Assembly: GCA_001586965.3 (NCBI GenBank)
Contig: LUCW03000005.1
Location: 317,501 to 381,500, forward strand
Direction: 5' to 3'
From: Sphaeroforma sirkka
Taxonomy: Eukaryota > Opisthokonta > Ichthyosporea > Ichthyophonida
DNA: 64,000 nucleotides
Part shown: piece after piece, positions 18,776 through 28,050 of the stretch
Numbering within the stretch: position 1 is the stretch's first letter
Layout: each line of letters begins with the position of its first letter
The notes under the pieces: model-generated
Database searches by the model: none
Told to the model about the DNA's origin: nothing
The model's input: the letters and a program-made list of their open reading frames with translations, nothing else
Position numbers and translations under genes: made by a program

Positions 18776-18788
18776 CAAAAAAAATATG
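18776..18788 (-). promoter_or_regulatory. Probable promoter, CATATTTTTTT type
   Basis: On the minus strand CATATTTTTTTTGA stands 25-30 bases before the ATG at 18754. It resembles the ATATT plus T-run boxes before the head-repeat genes. The whole gap between the two paralogues is only 39 bp, so this must hold both the end signal of one and the start signal of the other. Confidence 0.35.
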
Positions 18789-18793
18789 AAATT

Positions 18794-20452
18794 TCAGCCG
18801 ACGATCCGCTGCACTAGATCCACCGGCCCCTTATCCTGACGGTCAATGCGCCTCGCGCTGCCGCCAATGTTCAGAGGCACCCGCACCCTGTACCCGCTGA
18901 CGGGCGCCAGCGGGGCCTGGACCTGGCTCTTGAACTCGTCCGTCTTGGTGTATTCGAGCCAGGTCGTAAACCCGGCGGCCGGCGGCACGTGCTCCGGGCC
19001 CAGCCGCGCCCCCGTCAGCATCATGCGCTCGGTGAACGCGGACTTGTAGGGTGCTGAAAACCATATCTCGAGCCCGCCGTCGGCAACGTGGAACGAGCGA
19101 ATGGATACCTGGTGGTAGCCAAATAGAGTGGACCAGTGGAAGGGGCCCCTCGTGTGTGCCCGTGCGGCAACGTAGAGGAGCTTGTTGGGGCCCATCTGAA
19201 TGTGCTGCTCGGGGGTCTTTGGCTCTGTGCCGAACAGCCCAAACGGGGTGGGCGAGGCCGGGTCGATGTAGGCAAACAGCGCCGCCTTGGGGCCCGTCTC
19301 CGACACGCGCACCTTTCTCTTGTACTCCGTGGCCCATGCACTGTACTGTTCGTTGACGACTTTGCGGAACCCGGCCACGGCGCGCCGGAGGCCCCCTCCA
19401 GGGTCCGCGACGAGGGTGCTCTCGAGGCCCCGTGTGCTGGCCAGCAGCCCGACAAGCGCCTCTCGGTGTGCGGGTCCGTCTCTAAAGCGCATGTACTCGG
19501 CAAACATGGGGTCGGTGTCGGCGTCGTGGTAGCGGCTGAGCGGAAAGCCCCTGTGCATATTGTGTGCGGCATGAGCCTTGAGGGCCGCAAACTTGGCGGG
19601 GTTGGAGCATACGCGCTGCTCCAAGAACAGTCTGTACATCAACGTGTCCCCCCGGGGCTTTGCCTCTGCAAGCTGGGGGACAAAGAAGATCCGTTTCCCT
19701 CCCTTGCCGGCTGTGCCAACCTTGCCCACGAGCCGCATCAGCTCCTGGACATTGCAGTTGTACAGCGCGTGCTGCACATGCGTCTCTGATGCCGTCAGCC
19801 GCTTCTCCCCACACCTGTAGTCGGCATTGGTAACCAGCGCCCAACGATAGTGAACGGTGGGCGGGGTGGTGTTGTACTGTGTGTGATCAACAATGTTGTA
19901 GTACCGGCCCCTGCTGCCGATCCACAGCCTGTCGAGCTGCATGAGCGCCGCGGTGGCCTTGAAGGGGGGGCGCTTGCGGTCCGCCTTCACAACAAGCTGT
20001 ATATTCGTGAACGCACCCTGCACCTCGACGTAGAGCTTCGACACACGTGCAAACATGATCCCGGCCGACTTCCCTCCCCGCATATCACGGCCCGTGAACG
20101 GGCGGAGCTCGTAGACGTGGCCTAGTGCGTTGATTATGCGGTACCGGCCGAGTCGCACGGGGTCCGAGTACACATACTTGTCGGTGGCGGGGTCGTACTT
20201 GAAGCCGAGGGTATGCACAAGCGCATTGGCCACACGCCCATCGTTCTCGGCGATGGTGGCCCGGTCCCCTAGTACGTCCGCAAGGTGGTGGTTGACGAAC
20301 GCCTTTACGCTCACGGGGACGGGCGAATCGAGGACGGTGCCCGGGGACAACGGAACGAGGTTCTGGACTTGAAATCGATCCTTGTCCGTGTACGCATCGT
20401 AGTACGTCTTGATCTTTTCGTAGGCGGAGAGTTTGTCAAAGCTCGACGTCAT
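18794..20452 (-). CDS. Unknown protein, paralogue B of an adjacent pair (552 residues)
   Basis: It starts MTSSFDKLSAYEKIKTYY. It is homologous to the gene at 17075-18754 over nearly the full length, with the same order of conserved blocks: LGFKYDPATDKYVYSD, LGHVYELRPF, LWIGSRGRYY, GKRIFFVPQ, QRVCSNPA, PKAALFAY, QMGPNKLLYVAAR, VSIRSFH, LEIWFSAPYKSAF. The C-terminus differs and ends KGPVDLVQRIVG. No known family is recognised. Keeping two diverged tandem copies implies different roles or partners, perhaps two subunits of one virion or replication complex. Confidence 0.75.
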   Translation of the reverse strand: MTSSFDKLSAYEKIKTYYDAYTDKDRFQVQNLVPLSPGTVLDSPVPVSVKAFVNHHLADVLGDRATIAENDGRVANALVHTLGFKYDPATDKYVYSDPVRLGRYRIINALGHVYELRPFTGRDMRGGKSAGIMFARVSKLYVEVQGAFTNIQLVVKADRKRPPFKATAALMQLDRLWIGSRGRYYNIVDHTQYNTTPPTVHYRWALVTNADYRCGEKRLTASETHVQHALYNCNVQELMRLVGKVGTAGKGGKRIFFVPQLAEAKPRGDTLMYRLFLEQRVCSNPAKFAALKAHAAHNMHRGFPLSRYHDADTDPMFAEYMRFRDGPAHREALVGLLASTRGLESTLVADPGGGLRRAVAGFRKVVNEQYSAWATEYKRKVRVSETGPKAALFAYIDPASPTPFGLFGTEPKTPEQHIQMGPNKLLYVAARAHTRGPFHWSTLFGYHQVSIRSFHVADGGLEIWFSAPYKSAFTERMMLTGARLGPEHVPPAAGFTTWLEYTKTDEFKSQVQAPLAPVSGYRVRVPLNIGGSARRIDRQDKGPVDLVQRIVG

Positions 20453-20473
20453 TTATCTATAAAATTTATCAAA

Positions 20474-21049
20474 TTATTTTTTCATGATAAAGTACAGACC
20501 TAGCAACATAAACAGGAGTGCCGCGAACAGGACTACATATACAATGACCGACTGCTTCCCCTTGCTTCGACACTCGTTGCAGAACCGGTCTTGCTCTACC
20601 TGAAACTCTTTCTTTTCCTTGTCTGTCATCTGGAGGCTTGCCGCCGTGCACGGGGGCGCCGTCGGGCACGGCGTCGGCTCCACGAGGTCCCCGTCGTCCG
20701 AGGATGTCTCTTCCGTGCTGATGTCGCCCGCGTCTAGTGGGGGTACCTCGGGCGGCGCGGTTGTGTACCCTCCCGTGGGGCCGGCTGTCGGGGTAGTGCC
20801 GGCTGTCGGAGGGTAGGTCGTGGCGAGGGGTTCAAGAGGGACCATACTGGCGAATGGGGAGCTAGTGGCCTCAAAGGTAGGCCATACAGTCGCAGCCATG
20901 GGGGTCGGCGTCATGCCCCCCGTCGCATAGCCGGGCTCGGGGTTGAAGGAGAGAGGTGATTTGGTGGTCCCGTCCGCTTGAAATATAGAAGGTGCCGTTG
21001 GCGTCGGGCCATTGGGGAGCTTGGAAAGACCCTCTGTTGAAAAGGACAT
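20474..21049 (-). CDS. Pro/Thr-rich tail-anchored membrane protein
   Basis: 191 residues from the ATG at 21049 (MSFSTEGLSKLPNG). The first 120 residues are Pro/Thr/Ser-rich and disordered (PTAGTTPTAGPTGGYTTAPPE), like a mucin stalk. A charged, helical segment (MTDKEKKEFQVEQDRFCNECRSK) follows, then one membrane span VIVYVVLFAALLFMLLGLYF and the end IMKK. With no signal peptide, a C-terminal anchor is most likely, as in many NCLDV envelope proteins. The Thr/Pro stalk is a possible target for the encoded glycosyltransferases. Confidence 0.7.
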   Translation of the reverse strand: MSFSTEGLSKLPNGPTPTAPSIFQADGTTKSPLSFNPEPGYATGGMTPTPMAATVWPTFEATSSPFASMVPLEPLATTYPPTAGTTPTAGPTGGYTTAPPEVPPLDAGDISTEETSSDDGDLVEPTPCPTAPPCTAASLQMTDKEKKEFQVEQDRFCNECRSKGKQSVIVYVVLFAALLFMLLGLYFIMKK

Positions 21050-21097
21050 GCTTGCACCTATTTGTCCCTTCTGCAAAGAACTTTAACCCAACGTCGT

Positions 21098-21310
21098 TTA
21101 CGCCACGCCCTGACCCTCCATGGCGGCGAGCTCAATCTTTTTAGAAGCATAGTTGTAAATTAGAATGTACACCTGTGTGCAGACCAGTGTGACTACCAGC
21201 ATGCCGTAGCGTTCGCTGAAGGGCTTGGCAAAGCCCGTGAGCGTGTCGCGCCAGAGCAGCGCCACCAAGACACCAAAGGACTGCACTATGATTCGAATCG
21301 TCTCGGACAT
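21098..21310 (-). CDS. Small two-span membrane protein, 70 residues
   Basis: MSETIRIIVQSFGVLVALLW forms the first hydrophobic segment and MLVVTLVCTQVYILIYNY the second, joined by a short charged loop (RDTLTGFAKPFSERYG). The tail is ASKKIELAAMEGQGVA. Compact membrane proteins of this type are common in NCLDV inner membranes. It sits head to head with the gene at 21384, with 73 bp between the starts. Confidence 0.65.
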   Translation of the reverse strand: MSETIRIIVQSFGVLVALLWRDTLTGFAKPFSERYGMLVVTLVCTQVYILIYNYASKKIELAAMEGQGVA

Positions 21311-21383
21311 GTTGCCTTTACTATGTACAGAGCGCGTCTAAACCGAAAAAAAAGGCTTAGACGCGTGTGCCTATAACCGAAAA

Positions 21384-22301
21384 ATGGGTATACTATACAA
21401 TGACCTCGAGACCCTCTTTGAGGGCCACGGCGTCCGCACCGAGCAAATCTACTCCTCCGACGACTGCGAGGTCGCATACGTGCAGGCCCGCTTCCCAAAG
21501 ACCCTAACCCCCTTTGCGGTAATGTGTGAACTGGGTGTCGACTTTAACAGCGCCGACCATGTCGGAAAATGCATTGCCATGCGTCGGGTGGTCCCGCCCC
21601 CCGGCGTACTCAGCCAGAGGCACCAGGACTTCCAGGGCACCGTGGACAACGACCCGTACGCAGCCACCATGATGGTGGGCGAGAGTGATGCGGGGATCTT
21701 GACCGCGTATGCGCTCGAGGAGACGGCCTCCAAAGACGCCGAGTTCCTTGAAATGTACCGACTGCAGAGCCTGGCTGACCGGCTGGCCCCAACCCCGATC
21801 CTGGTGCAGTCCGAGGGCACAATGCTCTGCAACGGACAGTTCTTCAAGCTGCTGGAGCACGATGTCGCCGTGCAGTTCCACATAGTGGTCGAGCACGCGG
21901 ACCTGGTGAGGAACCCACAGTTTGTGGAGCAGACCGTCTTCCGGAAGCGCCTGGCCGTGTACGCGGCCTTTGACCGCAGTGCCGCATACACGATAGAGTC
22001 TGTGGAGCGAGCACAGGCGCGGTTCGAGGCCGCCAAGGCCGCCATCCAGCTGACCCAGGAGGGCAAGCAAAAGTACACCGCCCTCTCGCTGCAGTACCTG
22101 TCTGCGTTTGACGCCGCCAATGCGGAGGGGGATGACGCTACGGTGCGCGACGACCTCAAGAAGAACACGAACCAGCTGTTTGGGGCGCTGGACTCGCTGG
22201 CGCTTGCAACAGACCAGTGCGTGTTTGAGATTGGGCTGGCCATGGGCCGCCTCGAGCAAAAGACTAGGGAACTAGAAAGGATTGCCGCGGAAATTGCTTG
22301 A
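21384..22301 (+). CDS. Unknown protein with helical C-terminal half, 305 residues
   Basis: MGILYNDLETLFEGHGV starts a mixed N-terminal half (VAYVQARFPKTLTPFAVMCEL, AATMMVGESDAGILTAYAL). From about 205 to the end it is strongly helical with heptad-like patterning (IESVERAQARFEAAKAA, FEIGLAMGRLEQKTRELERIAAEIA), probably a coiled coil. The start MG invites N-myristoylation, but the following residues ILYN are not a clear consensus. No family is recognised. Confidence 0.65.
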   Translation: MGILYNDLETLFEGHGVRTEQIYSSDDCEVAYVQARFPKTLTPFAVMCELGVDFNSADHVGKCIAMRRVVPPPGVLSQRHQDFQGTVDNDPYAATMMVGESDAGILTAYALEETASKDAEFLEMYRLQSLADRLAPTPILVQSEGTMLCNGQFFKLLEHDVAVQFHIVVEHADLVRNPQFVEQTVFRKRLAVYAAFDRSAAYTIESVERAQARFEAAKAAIQLTQEGKQKYTALSLQYLSAFDAANAEGDDATVRDDLKKNTNQLFGALDSLALATDQCVFEIGLAMGRLEQKTRELERIAAEIA

Positions 22302-22526
22302 ATGTTCCAAAATGATGACCCCCACCCATTGAAATATAAGAGGGAGAATTGTCCACTGTGTTGTTTCAAACCGTCGCAAAGATTCGAGAGTGAATAAAAA
22401 AAAACGTCTGAATATAAATTTTCACAGCCCCCCACGCCCAACCCAACCCCAACCCCCAACGCCCTCGCGCTTCTACAGAACAAGCCCCACAAACCCCACA
22501 ACGAAATTTAAGCAGACAGCAACAGG

Positions 22527-23942
22527 ATGGTCCACTACAGAATGCACGACAGCTCCGTGTATGGCGTTCAACCCGTGATGCGCCACCCCTACGAGTACGA
22601 GTCGGTGTACGAACACGTCCACCAGTGCGCCGAAAGCGACCCCTTTGCACCCAGCGCGACCGTGTTTTGCTCATCATCCTCTAGTAGTGGCGGGTCCTGT
22701 TCCGACAAGTCGTCCCGCGGACACTACGAGACTCCGTATTTCCAAAAGGTGAAATGCGTGTGCAAGCCATGCGACCAGCCCATTTTCCCCCAGCCGTGCA
22801 AGCCGTGCGAGCCCAAGCCCCCCTGCAAGTGTTGCAGCCCCCCCGAGTGCGCCCGCGGTGCGTGTGGGCCCCAGGGGCATCCCGGTCTGCCCGGCCAGGG
22901 CTTTGTGAGCATGTACATGACGGACGAAGGGGATATTGAGGTTGTAACGACCGAAAATGAGACCATTGTGCTGGGTAATGTAAAGGCCGACAGCGTGGAG
23001 GCGATCCATGTTACCGAGAACAACACGTTTGTGTTTACATACAGCGACGGCCGAATGTTTGAGTCCGATCCCCTAAACATCCCCGTGTCGGTCGTGGACG
23101 TCCAGTACACCCCGGACACGTCCGCTCTTACCGTGACCAAGTCGGATGGTACGGTGCTGAGCCTGGTACTCAAGGAGCCCACACCCGCGCCTACCTGTCC
23201 CCCTACTCCTTGTCCCACTACTGCCGCGCCTACCTGTCCCCTACTCCTTGTCCCACTACACCCGCGCCTACCTGCCCCCCTGCAACAGTCAACAACTGGT
23301 TCCTTCCACCCCAGGCTTGGCTGCCCCTGCCCCCACCCCATCATCAGTGCCCCCCGCAGTGGTTGAGGGACCCAAGCCCACCCCCCTGCCCTACCGTATC
23401 GTATCCCAACACATGTATTCCAACATGGACACCGCCAGATGCTTACCCCACCTCTAAATGCTCAACCTTGCTCCACCAGCGTGCCCAACACCCTGCCCAC
23501 CAGCGTGTCCAACACCCTGCCCACCAGCGTGTCCAACACCCTGCCCACCAGCGTGTCCAACGCCCCTGCCCACCAGCGTGTCCAACACCCTGCCCCACCA
23601 GCGTGCCCACCAGCGTGCCCGACAGCGTGTCCACAGCCACCAATATGGCCACCCACCGTACCCACGGCATGCCCTTCGTTTCCAACCTGGAACCCAACAC
23701 CCCCTGTATTACCATGCACACCACCCCCTGAGGAGCCGACAACATGTCCACCCACCTGGACCTCGACCCCAGCACCTGAAGCGACAGCGTGTCCATCCGC
23801 ATGGTCATCGACCCCCGCCCCCGAGACCGCCCCCGCTCCAACATGGCGATCCACCTCTGTCTCCCTTGACCACTCCGAGGATGCGCTCCCCACTGAGACA
23901 CCCGCCTTTGTGTCCTGGGACCCCGAGCCCATTTTCTCCTAA
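22527..23942 (+). CDS. Cys/Pro-rich protein with a short collagen-like patch, frame split
   Basis: It starts MVHYRMHDSSVYGVQPV. Residues 75-115 are Cys/Pro-rich (CKPCDQPIFPQPCKPCEPK), followed by one collagen-like stretch GPQGHPGLPGQG and a beta-rich domain (MYMTDEGDIEVVTTENETIVLG, IHVTENNTFVFTYSDGRMFESD), the same domain type that spaces the collagen blocks in the genes at 285 and 2429. A long tail of CPTP/CPPACPTP and TSVSNTLP repeats follows, ending TETPAFVSWDPEPIFS. The repeat tail is open only in pieces in different frames, about two or three breaks. Probably an exposed structural protein. Confidence 0.65.
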
Positions 23943-23952
23943 TTTTTTTATC

Positions 23953-24969
23953 CTAGGCGTCCAGCCAGGCCCTCAGAATCGGGATCGTCTGGAACATGAC
24001 CTGAGCCTTGTTGTCCGGCTGCAGGGACGTATAGTTCTCCCCCTTAGCGTACTGTGTGAACAGGGGGGGTGACATTGAGTAAGTTGGCACGAGCTCGTAC
24101 ATGCGCAGATCCGACTGCCCCATCATGATCGACTTGCTGCACGGCACCGTGCCGTGTTTCTGGATATAGTTTTCACACCTGGTAATGCGGTACGTGCCCG
24201 TGGCGGAGTCGTACGAGTTGTCGAGGATTGTTTTTGCCGCATCTCGGGTAATCAGGTACGCGCCGGCCGACAGGCACCGCCGGCTCTGGCTCTCCTGGAT
24301 GTACTGGAGATTGGACGTGTTGCGGTTGAACGTGCAGAATGAATTGAGGTTGAGGATGCCAAAGTCGGGCGGTGCCGTGCGAACGTAGTCCATGAGGTTG
24401 CGGTCCCACATGTACATGAGATTGAGGTCCACATCGTCCTCGGCAATCAGGCCGTACGGGGAATCGGACCCGTTGTAGTAGGCGAGGATGGCCTTGATGT
24501 GCGACGCCGCACAAGCGAGCTCCCCCGGCCGCATGTTGTCAAAGTCCGTGGTGATGTTTGTCTTGCCCGTTTTGTGGTCCAGCACGTCGATGGCCTCGAT
24601 GATCGAGAGCTGCGTGCCGAGGTGGAACCGGCGAGCCAGCCGTCGGATCCTCTTCCTCCTGTCGGCGCGGCGTTTGAGGTTGATCACAAAAAGAGGGATG
24701 TCCATCAGCCGATTGACGATGGGGCCAAACTTTTGCATCCGGACTGTGGTTTCCAGCTTGCCCTGCAGGCGGTCGTTCTCGGCATAGACCATGGAGTCCG
24801 GGACCGTCGGGCGCGGGTACTGGTCAAAGAGGTTCGCGTGGTTGACGACAAAGGGGCCGCCCAGCGCCTCGATGGTTGTGCCCTGATCGGGGTACCCCCT
24901 CCCTCTCCTAGAATAGATGAACAACATTGCAATTGCGACCGCCAGCGCAACAAGAAACAATCGCCACAT
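23953..24969 (-). CDS. GT25-family glycosyltransferase with N-terminal membrane anchor
   Basis: 338 residues. Residues 3-20 (RLFLVALAVAIAMLFIY) form a signal anchor followed by SRRGRG. The catalytic domain shows the family pattern: IPLFVINLKRRADRRKRI near 90, then RPGELACAASHIKAI, LIAEDDVDLN with the acidic DxD-type cluster, and GAYLITRDAAKTIL. GT25 includes bacterial lipooligosaccharide galactosyltransferases and animal procollagen galactosyltransferases; giant viruses that encode collagen also encode such enzymes. The fibre genes at 285 and 2429 are therefore plausible substrates. It ends tail to tail with the gene at 22527, with 10 bp between. Confidence 0.85.
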   Translation of the reverse strand: MWRLFLVALAVAIAMLFIYSRRGRGYPDQGTTIEALGGPFVVNHANLFDQYPRPTVPDSMVYAENDRLQGKLETTVRMQKFGPIVNRLMDIPLFVINLKRRADRRKRIRRLARRFHLGTQLSIIEAIDVLDHKTGKTNITTDFDNMRPGELACAASHIKAILAYYNGSDSPYGLIAEDDVDLNLMYMWDRNLMDYVRTAPPDFGILNLNSFCTFNRNTSNLQYIQESQSRRCLSAGAYLITRDAAKTILDNSYDSATGTYRITRCENYIQKHGTVPCSKSIMMGQSDLRMYELVPTYSMSPPLFTQYAKGENYTSLQPDNKAQVMFQTIPILRAWLDA

Positions 24970-25020
24970 GTTGTTTTTTTTTTGAATTTTTTTTTTATTC
25001 TTTCGTTAATAAAAATAATC

Positions 25021-25398
25021 ATGAATTACTCGACATACGGATCCAGTGTTTCCAACACCACTGACTCTAGTCAGCACCCCCACAACATGCCGTTCCGCAC
25101 CATGCGCGCGAGCGAGGATGACTTTAAGGCCTGTGGCACACGTGCCGTGGGCGGGTTCATCTCTGTCCCCCAGTACACGCGTATCCTGGAGCGCATCCCC
25201 TTTGTTGTTGAGCGCGTGCGTACCAACACCTCCTACATGAAAGTGCCCATCAACACTGAGTTTGAGGTGCACGACTTCAAGCCGGTAGTGCAGCGCAGCT
25301 GCCCCACAGACGACACCAACGGCCAGCGCTCGTACGGCGGCGGCGGCGACTCGTGTGACAACATGGGTGGTCGTTCCAGAAGCCACAGGCAGTTCTAG
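25021..25398 (+). CDS. Unknown small protein, 125 residues
   Basis: MNYSTYGSSVSNTTDSSQH opens a hydrophilic protein with a central ordinary segment (ACGTRAVGGFISVPQYTRILERIPFVVERV) and a Gly/Ser/Arg-rich end (GGGGDSCDNMGGRSRSHRQF). It has no membrane span. It is head to head with the GT25 gene across a 50-bp A/T-rich gap. Codon use matches real genes in the window. Function unknown. Confidence 0.6.
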   Translation: MNYSTYGSSVSNTTDSSQHPHNMPFRTMRASEDDFKACGTRAVGGFISVPQYTRILERIPFVVERVRTNTSYMKVPINTEFEVHDFKPVVQRSCPTDDTNGQRSYGGGGDSCDNMGGRSRSHRQF

Positions 25399-25465
25399 GG
25401 TAGGAAAAAATCAGTTTAATATATACATAGATATATGTTAAAGCATCGCGTGGATATGATATAAT

Positions 25466-27976
25466 ATGAGGGTGTACTACATCCCCCTTACGGCTCACCG
25501 GCCAGACGACACTGTCCCTTACGGTAATGTGAACGGAAATGCGCGACGGCACCTGAAGGGCATATACGACAAGTATGCCAACCCGAAACGCCGACTCGCC
25601 TCCAATACCCATGCACAAACGACCAGCTGGGAGGTGCCCGTATCGGAAGCATACGAACCATACTGCGCCTACCAGAGCGACCCCAAGTACAACAACCGGG
25701 TCCACTTCCACGCTGGGAGCAGCCCGAACTATCCGATGGCAAAGAAACGGGAGCTAGAGGCGCTGGCCGACCACGGGGGTGGAAGAGAAGCCCCGGCGCC
25801 GGCCCCGGCCAAGGACACCACGGGCAATACCCCAAAAGGGCAGCCCTCTGACCATAGTCCAATGGTCAAGCAGACCGATGCCAATCGGACTCACCAGGCG
25901 AGCAATCCCACACCACCCCAGCCGCTAACCAATGCCAATCACACCCCTGATACTACTATTCAGACTCACCAGGGCAACCCACACCAAGCACCGCGTACCG
26001 ACAACAACAAAGAGGAAGGGTCTCAGCCGGAGAATCTTGGATACGAAGTCAATCGGACTCACCAGGTGAGCAATCCCACACCACCCCAGCCGCTAACCAA
26101 TGGCAATCACACCCCTGATACCATTCAGACTCCCCAGGGCAACCCACACCTCGAGATGCGTGGATGCAAAGACCAACCTGAGCAGCAGAGAGTACAGACT
26201 TATCAAGAACGTATGCCACATACATACCCGACGATTCCACCGACCAAAGAGTCCGATGCTAATCACACCCCCCAGGCGCACCAATCAAGCAACCCACACC
26301 AGCAGCGCGACCAGCCTCAGCAGCCCCGCTCGGACAATGACCAGCGCCACCAGCCTCAGCCGCACCAGGCACAGCCCCAACAACTGACCGATCCGACTCG
26401 CGTGAGCGACCCACCCCAGACTCACCAGGCGAGCAATCCACCCCAGCCGCGTGACCAGCCTCAGCCCCGCTCGGACAATGACCAGCGCCACCAGCCCCAG
26501 GAGCATGGAGCGACCGAAGCAACCATCACCACCGCGGCGCCAGCGCCGGTGCCCACAGGCCATGAGACGTCAACTCAGGCACCCACCGGAGACGCGGGGA
26601 TACGACCAAGAGCAGCAGCCCCAGAGAGGACAGCCTTCCCAAGCCCAAACGGGCGAACAAAACCAACGTCCACCGACCAAAGAGTCCGATGCTAATCACA
26701 CCACCCAGGCCCTCCAGCAACAGACTGATGCTATTCAGACTCACCAGGTGAGCAATTCACCCCTATCGGACAAGGGGTCATCACCCCCACAGTTGGCCAC
26801 GTGGATAGAACAGACTTTTCCAGTCCAAGGCGAACAACCCCACCATACACGAAGCGGCGATCCGTATCCCCCGCTGTTTTCGCAGAACGACCACACTAGA
26901 CTAGCTCGCAACACGTCCTCACCAGCAACCGCTCGCACACACACACCCCTGTACTCGCACGCCCCCATTATACAGACACGTCGTCCAAAGTACACCCGAC
27001 CGATAGATATGTCATCCACAACGACCAGCCCCCCGCACCTTGCACTGACACTAGAGTCAGTCACCACAGTAGTATGCACAGCGGGAGCGACAGCGGGAAC
27101 GACAGCGGAAGCGACAGCGCCTCCAGTCTAGACTCGAAGCGCAGTTTCCATCGTCTCAACAGTGCTCTCAATACCAGCCATCGCCGGCTGAACCCCCATC
27201 TAAATGGCGGCGGCGCCACCCCCGCCGCCGCCGACACCGGGCTCCACAACCGCCGCAACCCCCAAGCCCCGCCCCCAGCTGCTCCAGCCAGCAAGACCGC
27301 CCACTACACGCCCGCCATGGACAATGAGCGCCGCACGCTCATGTTCCAACTCAGCACCATGGCCAGGAGTATCCAGACACAGCGTGCCCAGGACATTCTC
27401 AACAGCGTCTCGCTCACAGACAGCACGCAGGACATTGAGTCTGCGCTCCGCCAGATGACCAAGACCGTGTCCTGCACACAGAGTACCGGCACCTACATCC
27501 AGTACCTGTCCATCCTCCTTATGGGCATTGAGTTTATGCTCGGGAAGCTCTTTGGCATTGATGCGACGGGGTACGCCGAGAGCCAAAAGTCTCACATGGA
27601 TCAGTACTCCCGTATCATGTACGAAATCTGCGAGTCCCGCTACTCACCCCACGCCTCCATGTGGTCACCCGAGCTCCGTCTGTGCGGTGCGCTCCTGCTC
27701 AACACGGTCACCTTTGTCTTCCTCAAGTCCCTCGGCAATGCGGCCTCGGCTGCCGTGGCTCCCCCGTCCACGTCCTCGGCTGGGGCCTCCGCGTCCACGG
27801 CCTCGCCCTTTGCCGGGATCATGAACATGGCCAAGTCCTTTATATCCGGTCTCGCCGGTGGCGCATCTGCCGGCAGCAGCACGACACAACCACACCCCCC
27901 TCCGACCCCCCCGGCCCCGGCCCCGGCCCCGGCACCACCCACAAAGCCCAAGATGAGGCCGCCAGCGTCGCGCTAG
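25466..27976 (+). CDS. Conserved NCLDV protein (DUF5767-like C-terminus) with long Gln/Pro/His repeat region, frame split
   Basis: The N-terminus MRVYYIPLTAHRPDDTV leads to a ~450-residue low-complexity region with repeated NRTHQxSNPTPPQPLTN and RSDNDQRHQPQ. The last 190 residues are a folded domain: NERRTLMFQLSTMARSI, YIQYLSILLMGIEFMLGKL, YSRIMYEICESRYSP, SPELRLCGALLLNTVTFVFL. This order (short helix, long helix with GIEF, Tyr-rich helix, SPELRL then a hydrophobic helix) recalls a protein family found across Nucleocytoviricota. The tail is Ala/Pro-rich. The gene is open in three overlapping pieces in different frames, about two breaks, both in the repeat part. Likely a membrane-associated virion protein. 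Confidence 0.5.
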
Positions 27977-28050
27977 CAAAAAAAAAAAGAGAAAATCGAC
28001 ACCGCCGCTTTGCTTATAAAGCTAGTGTATACAACTAGAAACTAGACAGC

